A stretch of 64,000 nucleotides of DNA, from contig NZ_WOSV01000002.1 in NCBI RefSeq assembly GCF_011516655.1, positions 124,001-188,000 of the forward strand, given 5' to 3'. Origin of the DNA: Acetobacter thailandicus (GTDB taxonomy: Bacteria > Pseudomonadota > Alphaproteobacteria > Acetobacterales > Acetobacteraceae). Below the pieces are notes generated by a model. It worked only from the letters and a program-made list of their open reading frames with translations, did not search any database and was not told the origin of the DNA. Positions 55,915 through 64,000 of the stretch are shown here, one piece after another; the stretch's first letter is position 1, and each line of letters begins with the position of its first letter. Both the position numbers and the translations under genes were made by a program.

Positions 55915-56466
55915 TTATGACGTTGCAGGCGTAACCTTACGAAGCTGAAGGTAAGCGCCATAATAATATGGCAGATCAATTTCTGTGTGTGAGTGAACTA
56001 TAATATTCCACTGAGCAGCAGTATCTTTTTGAATATGTGTTTTTTTACCATCAGGAGAGTCATCATCTTTCATAAAAATAAGACGATGACTACATTTTAC
56101 CTTTTCATAGGTTACTTTTTCTGGAAATTTAGGTAGTCTGTCATAATCAGTAGACAGTGGCCCACTTATACCACCAGTAAACACTTTTTTAAAACGCCCT
56201 GTGCTGTGAGTAACGCTTTCTACTTCACATCCAAAATCTGTCAGAAGTATTTGTCGGGGAGTAATAGTTATATGTTTCTGGGGATAAGATTGTTTTGGAT
56301 CAAAGTAAGTTCTGTCAATACTTTTTGACTGATAAACATGGGTTACAACCCATTCCCCCAGCATCCATTCCGGCAGAGTTTTTGTTGTAGCAGGTGCTGC
56401 TGTGACTGACTGAACTGCCAGCAGGCTGCATGTCAAAGCGAGTGCAGCACGCATGTAAACGCTCAT
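55915..56466 (-). CDS. Exported protein of unknown function, candidate immunity partner
   Basis: I do not recognise the family. The preferred start, ATG 56466, overlaps the upstream muramidase stop by four bases (ATGA) and has AAGGA seven bases upstream. A Sec signal (MRAALALTCSLLAVQSVTA, cleavage before APA) gives a mature periplasmic protein of about 160 residues. It begins LPEWMLGEWVVTHVYQSKS and contains exactly two cysteines (DFGCEV and VKCSHR), which may form a disulfide. It looks beta-rich. Location and coupling suggest it neutralises the muramidase in the periplasm, but this is inference from arrangement. Confidence 0.65.
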   Translation of the reverse strand: MSVYMRAALALTCSLLAVQSVTAAPATTKTLPEWMLGEWVVTHVYQSKSIDRTYFDPKQSYPQKHITITPRQILLTDFGCEVESVTHSTGRFKKVFTGGISGPLSTDYDRLPKFPEKVTYEKVKCSHRLIFMKDDDSPDGKKTHIQKDTAAQWNIIVHSHTEIDLPYYYGAYLQLRKVTPATS

Positions 56467-57515
56467 CCTCTGTTCCTTAATAAACCGGGCATCACGTCGA
56501 GCATCAGCTGAATGTTCCATGATTTACCGAGATTTTTGATCTGATATTGCGCGTCGGTCAGCATTTTTGTTTCTCTGTCTCTGCGAAAAGCTATACCTCT
56601 GCCGCCCGCTATTAAGGTCAGCCAGCTCGATACAGCAGAAACAAAATCGAGATGGTTAATATCGTTATTGCAGCCATAAGTACCATAGCGTGAGGTGTTC
56701 CAGGCAAGGCTTAACAGCGCATCAAACTCATGCTGAAACAGTCTGCTCTGAAGTGAAACAGGTAAATGTTTCACAACCAGTGCTTCATATTTCGGAACAA
56801 CTTTATAAAAAACAGCAATCTGCTCGAAAGAATTTAATATAACTTTATCTTTATGCTGAGCAACGAAATTTTTGGCATCAAAACTAAATTTACCACCTGC
56901 CGGAGCGATAATATCAGCCATCATATCAGCAACGCCGGCACTGGTTAGATCATCTTTGATATTTGCAGGTAACCTGTTGCCCATATCGTAGCCCGGGCCA
57001 ATCGTAACACCACTGGCTCTATTGCCCGGCCAGTACAGTTTTGAACCATCCCCTTCTTCACCCAGAACAAAATTACGCCCTTTCAGTGAAACTCTCAGGT
57101 CAGATCGGGCAATACCTCCCAGAACATCTGCTGTGTCAGCCACCAGAAAGCCGATCCGCATCAGAACAGAAAGGGCTTTTATAAGGTCATCAGCCGTCGC
57201 TTTGGCAGCCGGTGGTGCCGCACTGGTATAAACTGCGGGGTATCCCTTAAAAAAATCTGGCCAGAGCTGTGCCTGGTTTTTCCAGACATCTGCGACATAG
57301 GTGTGGAGTTTTTCATCAGCCCCATACCCAACGACAGCGCCGGCAAGAAAACTCATACGGTTCGTATCTGGTATACTACCAGCCTTACGCTTAACCGGTG
57401 GCACATTGGTAACGGATGTGAGCTTCAACACACCCTTTTCCAGAAGAGTTTCTTCAACAGGAACAGAGGCAGGTGTTGGCTTTCTGGCTGCTGGTGAAGC
57501 AGGGTTTTTTGGCAT
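56463..57515 (-). CDS. Pesticin/GH24 lysozyme-like muramidase, candidate antibacterial effector
   Basis: Peptidoglycan hydrolase with a T4-lysozyme or pesticin-like C-terminal domain (about residues 145-345). The active-site segment reads LGEEGDGSKL followed by SGVTIGPGYDMGNR: Glu153/Glu154, Thr171 and Asp177. The Thr-to-Asp spacing of six matches pesticin (Thr201-Asp207). Further GH24 signs are LFQHEFDALLSLAWNTS and IAFRRDRETKMLT. The first 50 residues are Pro/Ala-rich with no signal peptide or membrane helix. Residues 55-140 are unassigned. With no export signal, delivery would need a secretion system, phage holin or lysis. It is coupled to an exported partner gene. Confidence 0.75.
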   Translation of the reverse strand: MPKNPASPAARKPTPASVPVEETLLEKGVLKLTSVTNVPPVKRKAGSIPDTNRMSFLAGAVVGYGADEKLHTYVADVWKNQAQLWPDFFKGYPAVYTSAAPPAAKATADDLIKALSVLMRIGFLVADTADVLGGIARSDLRVSLKGRNFVLGEEGDGSKLYWPGNRASGVTIGPGYDMGNRLPANIKDDLTSAGVADMMADIIAPAGGKFSFDAKNFVAQHKDKVILNSFEQIAVFYKVVPKYEALVVKHLPVSLQSRLFQHEFDALLSLAWNTSRYGTYGCNNDINHLDFVSAVSSWLTLIAGGRGIAFRRDRETKMLTDAQYQIKNLGKSWNIQLMLDVMPGLLRNRG

Positions 57516-58338
57516 GTTTCACACTTCAGATAAAAAATTCACCGATCGGGGCTTATATCACATTAATTATATTTAACGATATTTTTTATTTTTCCTGGTC
57601 GGTATCAGAGGCAAGACCCTTACCCAGCTCAATATATTAACAAGGCCTGAATCTACCTGTTTAGTCCCGGGGTTTGATGGGTTGCATTGATAACGAAACA
57701 CTCTGTTTCTGAAGTCCAATATAAGAACCATCTCGACCATCAGCGGGCAATGATTACCCGCCGAGCCGACCTCCGCAACCTTAAACACCACCGCATCATG
57801 GCTGCGGGCAAAACCCTCTCCGTTTCCAAACGCAACCTGCAAACAGAGATACGATTGGCCGCGGCGAAAGCGCGGCTGATGACCCGACCAATATCATCGG
57901 GCTGTTGAAAACGAACAGACGGAAACTACCGTCAGGCTGGTCTTCCAGAAATGGTGGGACACGATGCCAGAGACTGAACGGAACCGACTATGGATTGCGG
58001 ACATGTTTTCAATGAGGTGGCGTTTTTATACAGATGCCAGTCGTAGGGCGGCTTTGATTTCCGGTAATTCTTCAAAGGGATCAGGCAGTGATACTCCGGC
58101 CATCCACATGCGGAGCCCCACGCGCCAGCGGGAAAAGGCTGGATCCGTCATCTGGCGCTCAGAAAGCAAAAACAACTCACTCACAGGCCTGCCCTTCATC
58201 GGTAAACCTGTGAATCACAACAGCCCGCTCAGTTCAATGGATTAACAGACCCTGAGCCTGGTCGCTTAATGTTGCACGACGCAGGCAGGCGATGGATTAT
58301 CTGCCAGCAAGTACCTGTTAACTGCTTGAAAAAATTGG
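57516..58338. other. Decayed, non-coding stretch between the muramidase gene and tRNA-Arg
   Basis: Over 800 bases without an intact gene. Plus-strand frames carry gene-like fragments interrupted by stops and frame changes. One is MAAGKTLSVSKRNLQTEIRL (57798 onwards), the other FQKWWDTMPETERNRLWIAD (about 57940-58000). They look like parts of a broken gene of unknown family, perhaps phage-derived. Base composition and codon use differ from the core genes. The stretch ends at the 3' side of tRNA-Arg, a common integration site. Confidence 0.5.
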
Positions 58339-58412
58339 CGCGCCCTAGTGGATTCGAACCACTGACCCACAGCTTAGAAGGCTGTTGCTCTATCCAGCTG
58401 AGCTAAGGGCGC
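58339..58412 (-). tRNA. tRNA-Arg (anticodon UCU)
   Basis: A complete 74-base cloverleaf on the minus strand: acceptor GCGCCCT/AGGGCGC, D arm GCTC/GAGC, anticodon stem ACAGC/GCTGT with loop CTTCTAA (anticodon TCT), a TTCGAAT T-loop and discriminator G. CCA is not encoded. It reads AGA codons. The 3' end faces the decayed accessory patch. Confidence 0.97.
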
Positions 58413-58463
58413 CCGGCAGGGCAGCTATACTACCCTGAAATAACAGACCATTATTCTAGTAAA

Positions 58464-58772
58464 TTAATGGGTCCAGTTTTCAACACGATTATATGCAAAA
58501 TTATCTGCATAAATTTTAGGAGAACGAATTCTCTGTGCTGTTTTTTCTATCTCTGCATGAATACCATGACGTTCAGCGTAAGCAACAGCCTCTTCACAGG
58601 AAACGAAATAAAGCCTGATCTGAGAGATGGTGTCATCTGTGCTGCCATTCCACCCCATAAGCCTGCTACGCAGCCTAGGAGCACTCTGCCCGTATTCAAG
58701 GATCCATTCCTTCGTGCCAGCCAGTCCTGACTGACCTGCGGGTTTGGCCTGCTTATAAATCCGTGCTGGCAT
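58464..58772 (-). CDS. NADH dehydrogenase (complex I) accessory subunit, NDUFS4-like
   Basis: Small alphaproteobacterial homologue of the mitochondrial complex I 18-kDa subunit (ETC_C1_NDUFA4 family, NDUFS4). The chain starts MPARIYKQAKPAGQSGLAGT and continues with KEWILEYGQSAPRLRSRLMG and WNGSTDDTISQIRLYFVS, then EEAVAYAERHGI, the typical pattern. The ATG at 58772 has GGAGG seven bases upstream, better than the ATG at 58778. Length is 102. It lies between two tRNA genes on the same strand. Function is stabilising the NADH module in the enzyme complex; the other nuo genes are elsewhere. Confidence 0.88.
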   Translation of the reverse strand: MPARIYKQAKPAGQSGLAGTKEWILEYGQSAPRLRSRLMGWNGSTDDTISQIRLYFVSCEEAVAYAERHGIHAEIEKTAQRIRSPKIYADNFAYNRVENWTH

Positions 58773-58796
58773 AATCATGCCTCCAGAGAGATATGG

Positions 58797-58870
58797 TCGG
58801 GGCGCCCGGACTCGAACCGGGGGCCTCTTGTACCCAAAACAAGCGCGCTACCAGGCTGCGCCACGCCCCG
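58797..58870 (-). tRNA. tRNA-Pro (anticodon UGG)
   Basis: A complete 74-base cloverleaf on the minus strand: acceptor CGGGGCG/CGCCCCG, D arm GCGC/GCGC, anticodon stem CTTGT/ACAAG with loop TTTGGGT (anticodon TGG), T-arm CCCGG-TTCGAGT-CCGGG and discriminator A. CCA is not encoded. Confidence 0.97.
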
Positions 58871-58927
58871 AACTGAGGCGGAACTTAGGGGGGTTTTTCG
58901 CAGCTGGCAACCCCAAAAATGAAAAAA

Positions 58928-59413
58928 TTAAATCTTTTTTTCTAAAGAGCGTTCTGCAAGTGGCGCAACAAACAGCGGGGCCGTATCCCAGGGGAAAAGA
59001 ACCCAGGTCTCCTGCGGTACTTCTGCAATGAAATGATCTGTCAGAGCCCGGCCATCCGGCTTAGCATAAAGGCAGGCAAAAACTGCTTTTGGCAGGCGCT
59101 CTCTCACCACACGAGCTGTCACCCCCGAATCAACCAGATCATCAATTATCAGAAAACCTTCCCCGTCACCGGCTACACTGGCTTCTTTAATGATCTGAGG
59201 TTCACCACGGTTCTCTTCATCGTAGGTTACCACAGAAATCGTATCAACCAGACGGCACCCAAGCTCACGGGCAACGATAGAAGCCGGTATCAGTCCCCCG
59301 CGTGTCACAGCAATAATCCCCTTAAAGGGCATTGAGGGCACCAGAGCTTCAGCCAGCAAACGCGCATCTCTGTGCAGCTGGTCCCATGTTACTGTGACAT
59401 ACTGAATGGCCAT
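58928..59413 (-). CDS. gpt: Xanthine-guanine phosphoribosyltransferase
   Basis: Purine salvage enzyme that transfers xanthine, guanine or hypoxanthine to PRPP. The flexible-loop and PRPP motifs are present: GIIAVTRGGLIPASIVAREL and FLIIDDLVDSGVTARVVRER. The C-terminal segment ETWVLFPWDT matches XPRT. Length 161 is close to E. coli Gpt. ATG 59413 has AAGGATTA upstream. It is divergent from upp, and the two salvage genes share a 129-base promoter region. Confidence 0.93.
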   Translation of the reverse strand: MAIQYVTVTWDQLHRDARLLAEALVPSMPFKGIIAVTRGGLIPASIVARELGCRLVDTISVVTYDEENRGEPQIIKEASVAGDGEGFLIIDDLVDSGVTARVVRERLPKAVFACLYAKPDGRALTDHFIAEVPQETWVLFPWDTAPLFVAPLAERSLEKKI

Positions 59414-59542
59414 ATGATGGGTAATCCTTATATTTCATGACGTACGATACTAAGACTATACTGTAATACAGATTATTATGTAAAAATCACATCATCATAT
59501 TCTGTTTGTTCCTGCCGTTAAAAGCAAAGTAATACCATCATC

Positions 59543-60187
59543 ATGACAGCATATAACCCGGCGCACCTGACCGTGCTTGATCATCCTCTTATCCAGCACA
59601 AGCTGACACTTTTACGCAGAGCCGATACCTCCACTGCCAGTTTCCGTACCCTCGTACGGGAATTAAGTCTGCTCATGTGCTATGAAGCCACACGCCACCT
59701 CCCTCTTGAAACGGTTGAAATAACAACCCCTCTTGAAACCATGCTCAGCAAGCAGCTGGCCGGCCCGGCTCTGTGCTTTATTTCCATCTTACGTGCAGGC
59801 AACGGATTGCTTGATGGCATGCTTGACCTGGCACCATTTGCAGCCGTTGGTCATATTGGCCTGTACAGAGACCCCGAAACATTAGAGGCCGTTGAGTATT
59901 ATCTGAAACTACCGGCCCGTATCTCCGACCGTCTGTGCATTGTTGTTGACCCGATGCTGGCCACAGGGCACAGCGCAGCAGTTGCCCTGACACGACTCAA
60001 AGAAGAAGGGGCAAAAAATATTCTTTTTGCCTGCCTGTTATCTACCCCTCATGGTATCGAACACCTTAAGAAAACACACCCCGATGTATCAGTTATAACC
60101 TGCGCAACAGACCCTGGACTTGACGATCATGGCTATATTCGACCTGGACTGGGAGATGCTGGAAATCGCCTGTTTAAAACACGATGA
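59543..60187 (+). CDS. upp: Uracil phosphoribosyltransferase
   Basis: Pyrimidine salvage enzyme converting uracil and PRPP to UMP. Features: [37 protein letters not shown], the [20 protein letters not shown] loop and the PRPP motif [20 protein letters not shown]. The C-terminal uracil-binding segment is [20 protein letters not shown]. Length 214 is near 208, the family norm. ATG 59566 (sixth or later Met candidates) is not needed; ATG 59543 gives a normal start. Cytoplasmic, divergent from gpt. Confidence 0.95.
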   Translation: MTAYNPAHLTVLDHPLIQHKLTLLRRADTSTASFRTLVRELSLLMCYEATRHLPLETVEITTPLETMLSKQLAGPALCFISILRAGNGLLDGMLDLAPFAAVGHIGLYRDPETLEAVEYYLKLPARISDRLCIVVDPMLATGHSAAVALTRLKEEGAKNILFACLLSTPHGIEHLKKTHPDVSVITCATDPGLDDHGYIRPGLGDAGNRLFKTR

Positions 60188-60273
60188 ATAAGAATTATTC
60201 TATAAATTTACTTTGACTTCCAACTATAAGAAATATTAAGCTTTATCCATCATATCTGTTTTTATGCGGTGAA

Positions 60274-61317
60274 ATGATGGATAACTTTCAAAAGCCGGAA
60301 ACCACGTTAACTCGTAAATCTTTTTGTTATCCATCAGCTGCAAAAGCGATCATCTCCGGGTATAAACGCCACTTTATCCCTCTCTCCCTGCTGGCTCTGA
60401 GCGCGTGCCATACCGGCGATCAGTGCAAGGTTTCCAGCTTCGTAGACCTGATCGTCATCAACGATGAGGAATCTCCTGTTATCGAGGCCGAAATCAACGG
60501 CCATAAAATAGCACTTATTGTCGATACAGGTGCACAGGGCAGCATTTTATGGCCAGGAGAGGCTAAAAAACTCGGTCTTGCCGCTAACTCAGAGCGACTC
60601 TATTTGCGCGGCTCAGGAGGCTACACATCAGCAGGAACTGCGGTCGCCGATACAATTCACCTGGGGAGTGCAGCAGCGACTAATGTATCTTTTATGACTA
60701 CAGGAAAGACATCAGCTACAAGAGTTATTAATGGCAGGCCTGTTGTCGGGCTCTTTGGTAATGACTTTTTATCAAATTATGATGTTGTCTTTAACCTGCC
60801 ACAGCATCGCATGAATTTATATACTTTCAGCGGATGCAAAGAGGACTACTTACTAAGCTGGTCTGGCTGGTCTGGCGAGTTTTTTAAGGTCAGAATTAAC
60901 CACCCAAGAAATGATCAGAGAAAAACTGCCGTTCCTGTTAAGATCAACGGCCATGAATTTGATGCTGTTCTCGACAGCGGCGCTGCCACAACTTTGATCT
61001 CACGTGACGATGCTCTGAAAGCAGGCATAAGCAAAAACGATCTTACCAATGACCAGACCATAGATGTCTATGGCATAGATCAAACTAAACGCACAGGCTA
61101 CCTGCATCGTGTTAACAGCCTGGAAGTAGGACCTTTTATTTTCAACAACCCTGAAATTCTGATTCAAAAAACGCCGACATCACTCCTGGGAGCAAATTTT
61201 TTACGCACTCACAGAGTGTGGATACCGCGAGCTCCTGATTATATTTACATTCAGCCTGCAGAACCGCTGTCTCTCCAGAATATTAACCCTGCAACACAAC
61301 AGGAACATACCCCCTGA
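60274..61317 (+). CDS. Lipoprotein with two retropepsin-like aspartic protease domains
   Basis: A long n-region (about 30 residues) leads into a hydrophobic segment ending in lipobox LSAC (Cys45), which suggests an envelope lipoprotein. Two retropepsin-like halves follow: one with HKIALIVDTGAQGSILWPG (Asp84) and GLFGNDFLSNYDVVFNL, the second with HEFDAVLDSGAATTLISRDD (Asp234) and LLGANFLRTHRVWI. Each half alone would be a one-domain retropepsin; together they resemble a pseudo-dimeric aspartic protease. Length 347. The ATG at 60274 is the first of two. Substrate unknown; family members are often of uncharacterised role. Confidence 0.8.
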   Translation: MMDNFQKPETTLTRKSFCYPSAAKAIISGYKRHFIPLSLLALSACHTGDQCKVSSFVDLIVINDEESPVIEAEINGHKIALIVDTGAQGSILWPGEAKKLGLAANSERLYLRGSGGYTSAGTAVADTIHLGSAAATNVSFMTTGKTSATRVINGRPVVGLFGNDFLSNYDVVFNLPQHRMNLYTFSGCKEDYLLSWSGWSGEFFKVRINHPRNDQRKTAVPVKINGHEFDAVLDSGAATTLISRDDALKAGISKNDLTNDQTIDVYGIDQTKRTGYLHRVNSLEVGPFIFNNPEILIQKTPTSLLGANFLRTHRVWIPRAPDYIYIQPAEPLSLQNINPATQQEHTP

Positions 61318-61499
61318 AACCGGCCATAGTTTAAGCGGCATAAAACTATCATCCCCGGCATAATCACGGCCCCCGTCTGCCTGGGGTATTCTTATGATTG
61401 CGTATTTTTTCCCAATATGTAATATTATAACATAACATTCGTGGGGATGTTATAAATTATAATGGCGTGAGTATATATTCTTTGTTAAGAAATGCCCTG

Positions 61500-61680
61500 C
61501 GCAAACCGGTGGTTCCCGCAAGGGATGAAAAGGGAACGCAGTGTGATGCTGCGGCTGTCCCCGCAACTGTAAGCGGTAAAGCAGACATGCAGGGACGCAC
61601 TGTCCGGTCACTGGAGTTTACTCTCCGGGAAGGCTCGCTGTCTGCTCATGACCCGCAAGCCAGGAGACCTGCCACCACAC
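61500..61680 (+). ncRNA. Cobalamin riboswitch (adenosylcobalamin class)
   Basis: The leader carries the class signature: GGTGGTTCCCGCAAGGGATG early on, then CTGCGGCTGTCCCCGCAACT with GTAAGCGG, and the B12 box AAGCCAGGAGACCTGCC at 61657-61673. GGTGG (61508-61512) pairs with CCACC (61672-61676) to close the element. A TATAAT box (61458-61463) stands upstream as a possible -10. The downstream 90 bases before the ATG probably form the expression platform. When cobalamin is plentiful the receptor gene would be off. Confidence 0.93.
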
Positions 61681-61774
61681 ACAGTCACAGACGAAGCGAA
61701 TGGTCGGGGATATGCCAGACGCAGCTAACCATGCTCACCGTAGTGACGCGTACGAACCAAGGCCTGTACTCTTT

Positions 61775-64000
61775 ATGAGGCACTTTTCTTTGTCTAAAGC
61801 GCTGCCACTTGCGGCAGCTGCTGTTTTCTACCCGTCTTTTTCTTTCGCTGCCCCTCAGGAAGACAAAAACCACCAGCAGAACAAGGCTGAGCATATTACC
61901 GTACACAGCCGGTCACAGCCGCTTAAAGAAACACCTGCAATTGGCGGTAAACTCGGCCTGTCCATACAGCACTCTCCTGCTACGATTGATGTCATTGACC
62001 GCTCAGTCATGAACCAGCGCGGCTACGCCCATGCGGAAGAAGCTGCAGACAGTGCGCCTGGCGTATCATCCGGTGGCTCGCCAGGCAGCCCGGCACAGTT
62101 TGTTATGCGTGGCTTTTCGGGCAATCAGATTCTTATGCTGCGTGACGGCATTTATTACGGCCCGACCACAATGGTGAACCGGCCACTCAACACCTTTAAC
62201 CTGCAAAGTGTTCAGGTGCTTCAGGGGCCGTCATCGGTACTTTACGGCCAGGGTGCTGTAGGTGGCACAGTCGATATGCGCACACGCGACCCGGCTTTTG
62301 ACCATGCTCATGCCAATGCTCTGGTATCATACGGCAGCTTTAACACCTGGAATGCAGGCATAGGCGGCTCTGTGCCGGTTACAGATACACTGGCTATTCG
62401 TACAGATTTCAGTCGCACATCATCAAATGGTTATGTCAAAGGCGCTGATCCGCACAGTAACGATTTTACAACCACACTGATCTGGAAACCAACCCGCAAA
62501 TTCTCGGCCCGTTTCAGCATTGATTATCTGACGGACAGACTTTCAACCTATTACGGCACCCCTCTGGTCCCTTTATCAGAAACCGGAGGACGCGCTGGCG
62601 GGCTTTTACACTCATCACAGGGACTGGGCATCACCCGCTCTTCCATGTGGCATAATTATAATGTCAAAAATCCACAGGCCAGTTCAACTAACGTAACCCC
62701 TACCCTGCACCTGCAATGGCAGCCGACAAAGCATATCACATTTCATAACAAGAGTTATTTTGTGTATGCCAAGCGCCGCTGGAACAATGCTGAAACTTAC
62801 AGCTATATCTCATCACCAGGAGCGACTGACGCAGCAGGCAATGCGATTGCCCCCGGGCGGGTCGGGCGCGACCGGTTTTATGTTTATATGAACCAGCATC
62901 AGGTGGGAGACACGCTCGACGGCACCTTAGACTTCTCACTGTTCGGGCTTAAGAACCGCCTGGTTGTGGGGGGAGATGCCTATTATATCCGCCTCATCCG
63001 TGACAGGGGCTTTCCTGATGCAACCTATGCAGACAGCGTTGCACTCGACAGCTCAAATACCGGCCCGACTGCCGGCTTTGCCGGAGAATACCCCTCACGC
63101 AAATCCCCCACCACGATGATTGATGCCGCCGTATTTATGGAAGATGTCATCACCGTTACCAGTAAACTACGTCTGGTGGGTGGCTATCGCTATGACTGGC
63201 TGCATCTTGACCGCCAGAACTATAATCAGAACGGGTCATTTAACGCAGCAAGCAGCTTTAAAAAGCTTTATAATCCATCAAATTTTCGTATTGGCCCGGT
63301 TTATGACCTGACAAAAAATATCAGCATTTACGGTGTGTTCACCACAGCTGATGACCCGCCAGGCAGCAATATCTTTCTGGTTAATAAGGGGCAGTTTAAC
63401 CGCCTGAGTCATACGCGCCAGGGTGAGATCGGTGCCAAAGGCAGTTTCTGGCACGGACGCTTTACATCTGCCATCGCGTTTTATGATATTCGCCGCACGC
63501 ATATTCTGGTCGCTAACGGGCAGGATTCTGTCACGACAGCAGGCGGGCAGAAGTCACGCGGCCTCGAATGGCAGGGTAACCTGGTGCTTAACCCGCACTG
63601 GAACATCTCAGGTAACGTCGCCTACACCTGGTCACGCTACGGTTCTTCCTTCTACCCTTCAGCCGGAGTCAACGCATCAGGCAATGCCGTGCCAAACGTG
63701 CCTGCTGTCACAGCCAATTTGTGGGCTGTATGGTCGCGTGTTGAAAACCTGCCACTCGATCTGGGAGCAGGCATGCGTTACATTTCCTCGCGTAAAGGCG
63801 ACTATGCCAACACACTGACCCTCAAAGACTATGCCCTGGTGAACGTTTTTGCAGCATGGCATGCGTATAAGGGTGTAACTGTATATGGAAGAATTGATAA
63901 CGTGGGGAACAAGCACTTCATTCAGTGGGCTTCAACTGACTACCCCTCTGAAGTGATCCTCGGTGCCCCCCGCTCATTTTCTATCAGTGTGCAGGCTGGT
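61775..64000 (+). CDS. TonB-dependent receptor under cobalamin riboswitch control, 3' end beyond window
   Basis: Outer-membrane receptor beginning with a Sec signal (MRHFSLSKALPLAAAAVFYP, cleavage near FAA). The plug has LSIQHSPATIDVIDRSVMNQ, APGVSSGGSPGSPAQFVMRG and VLQGPSSVLYGQGAVGGTVD, a plug pattern more often met in siderophore receptors than in BtuB. The barrel is open to the right edge; the last visible residues, LGAPRSFSISVQAG, resemble a receptor C-terminus, so only a few residues are probably missing. Because of the riboswitch, uptake of cobalamin or a precursor is the likely job. The ATG at 61775 has a weak ribosome site. Confidence 0.9.
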   Translation, partial: MRHFSLSKALPLAAAAVFYPSFSFAAPQEDKNHQQNKAEHITVHSRSQPLKETPAIGGKLGLSIQHSPATIDVIDRSVMNQRGYAHAEEAADSAPGVSSGGSPGSPAQFVMRGFSGNQILMLRDGIYYGPTTMVNRPLNTFNLQSVQVLQGPSSVLYGQGAVGGTVDMRTRDPAFDHAHANALVSYGSFNTWNAGIGGSVPVTDTLAIRTDFSRTSSNGYVKGADPHSNDFTTTLIWKPTRKFSARFSIDYLTDRLSTYYGTPLVPLSETGGRAGGLLHSSQGLGITRSSMWHNYNVKNPQASSTNVTPTLHLQWQPTKHITFHNKSYFVYAKRRWNNAETYSYISSPGATDAAGNAIAPGRVGRDRFYVYMNQHQVGDTLDGTLDFSLFGLKNRLVVGGDAYYIRLIRDRGFPDATYADSVALDSSNTGPTAGFAGEYPSRKSPTTMIDAAVFMEDVITVTSKLRLVGGYRYDWLHLDRQNYNQNGSFNAASSFKKLYNPSNFRIGPVYDLTKNISIYGVFTTADDPPGSNIFLVNKGQFNRLSHTRQGEIGAKGSFWHGRFTSAIAFYDIRRTHILVANGQDSVTTAGGQKSRGLEWQGNLVLNPHWNISGNVAYTWSRYGSSFYPSAGVNASGNAVPNVPAVTANLWAVWSRVENLPLDLGAGMRYISSRKGDYANTLTLKDYALVNVFAAWHAYKGVTVYGRIDNVGNKHFIQWASTDYPSEVILGAPRSFSISVQAG

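Noticed and set aside
57964..58245. A 93-codon plus-strand open frame in the decayed patch
   Set aside because: No recognisable motif or ribosome site, and the adjoining upstream sequence in the same frame continues a protein-like pattern before the Met, so it is a fragment and not a gene.
1..64000. CRISPR array or prophage with structural genes
   Set aside because: No regularly spaced repeats were seen and no capsid, tail, portal or integrase genes were recognised anywhere in the window.

Overview
The window looks like a chromosomal segment of an acetic acid bacterium or close relative (Alphaproteobacteria, family Acetobacteraceae). The evidence is the alphaproteobacterial order dusB-ntrB-ntrC-ntrY-ntrX-hfq-hflX next to a fused ispDF, a plant-type glutamate-cysteine ligase, an NDUFS4-like complex I accessory subunit, and sugar-acid genes such as an OprB porin and a gluconate permease. 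Base composition appears moderate (slightly over half G+C by eye). The species cannot be named from sequence alone. Most of the window is dense chromosomal coding sequence with short spacers and many ATGA or TGATG overlaps.

Layout. 1-3.4 kb: rarA (cut by the left edge), lolA and ubiA on the minus strand, divergent from rsmE. 3.4-7.8 kb: gshA, a DHA2-type drug exporter and a GntP-type gluconate permease. 7.8-12 kb: a yfgM-like/bamB/der operon and a small exported protein. 12-17.2 kb: a translationally coupled GT9-GT4-asparagine synthase-like glycan cluster, then ygfZ-hisI. 17.2-20.7 kb: a TauD-like dioxygenase, an amino acid permease and lpxB. 20.9-25 kb: a TonB-dependent receptor and a SulP transporter. 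25-36.4 kb: an envelope and stress group with yfdX, msrPQ, sodB, an aquaporin-like protein, a YoaK-family protein, a bicupin oxalate decarboxylase and clpB. 36.5-38 kb: a Nudix hydrolase and a panE gene broken by one missing base. 38-48.2 kb: hflX, hfq, the two Ntr two-component systems, dusB and ispDF. 48.3-55.4 kb: OprB porin, a putative GT-A glycosyltransferase, a dcm-vsr pair, a second DHA2 exporter and an AcuI-type reductase. 55.6-58.3 kb: an accessory patch with an IS5-like transposase remnant, a pesticin/GH24-type muramidase coupled to an exported protein, and decayed sequence ending at tRNA-Arg. 58.3-64 kb: tRNA-Arg, the NDUFS4-like gene, tRNA-Pro, gpt, upp, a two-domain retropepsin-like lipoprotein, and a cobalamin riboswitch ahead of a TonB-dependent receptor cut by the right edge.

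Two points stand out. First, the Ntr signalling genes are degenerate. NtrB has Gln (codon CAG at 45515-45517) where the phospho-accepting His should be, and a poor G2 box. NtrC and NtrX both keep Walker motifs but lack the sigma54-contacting GAFTGA loop. Nitrogen control here may therefore be sigma54-independent and perhaps not driven by NtrB phosphorylation. Second, the muramidase (56463-57515) and the exported two-cysteine protein overlapping it by four bases look like a toxin-immunity or effector-immunity pair in a small island between an IS remnant and a tRNA gene. The pairing is inferred from arrangement and motifs only.
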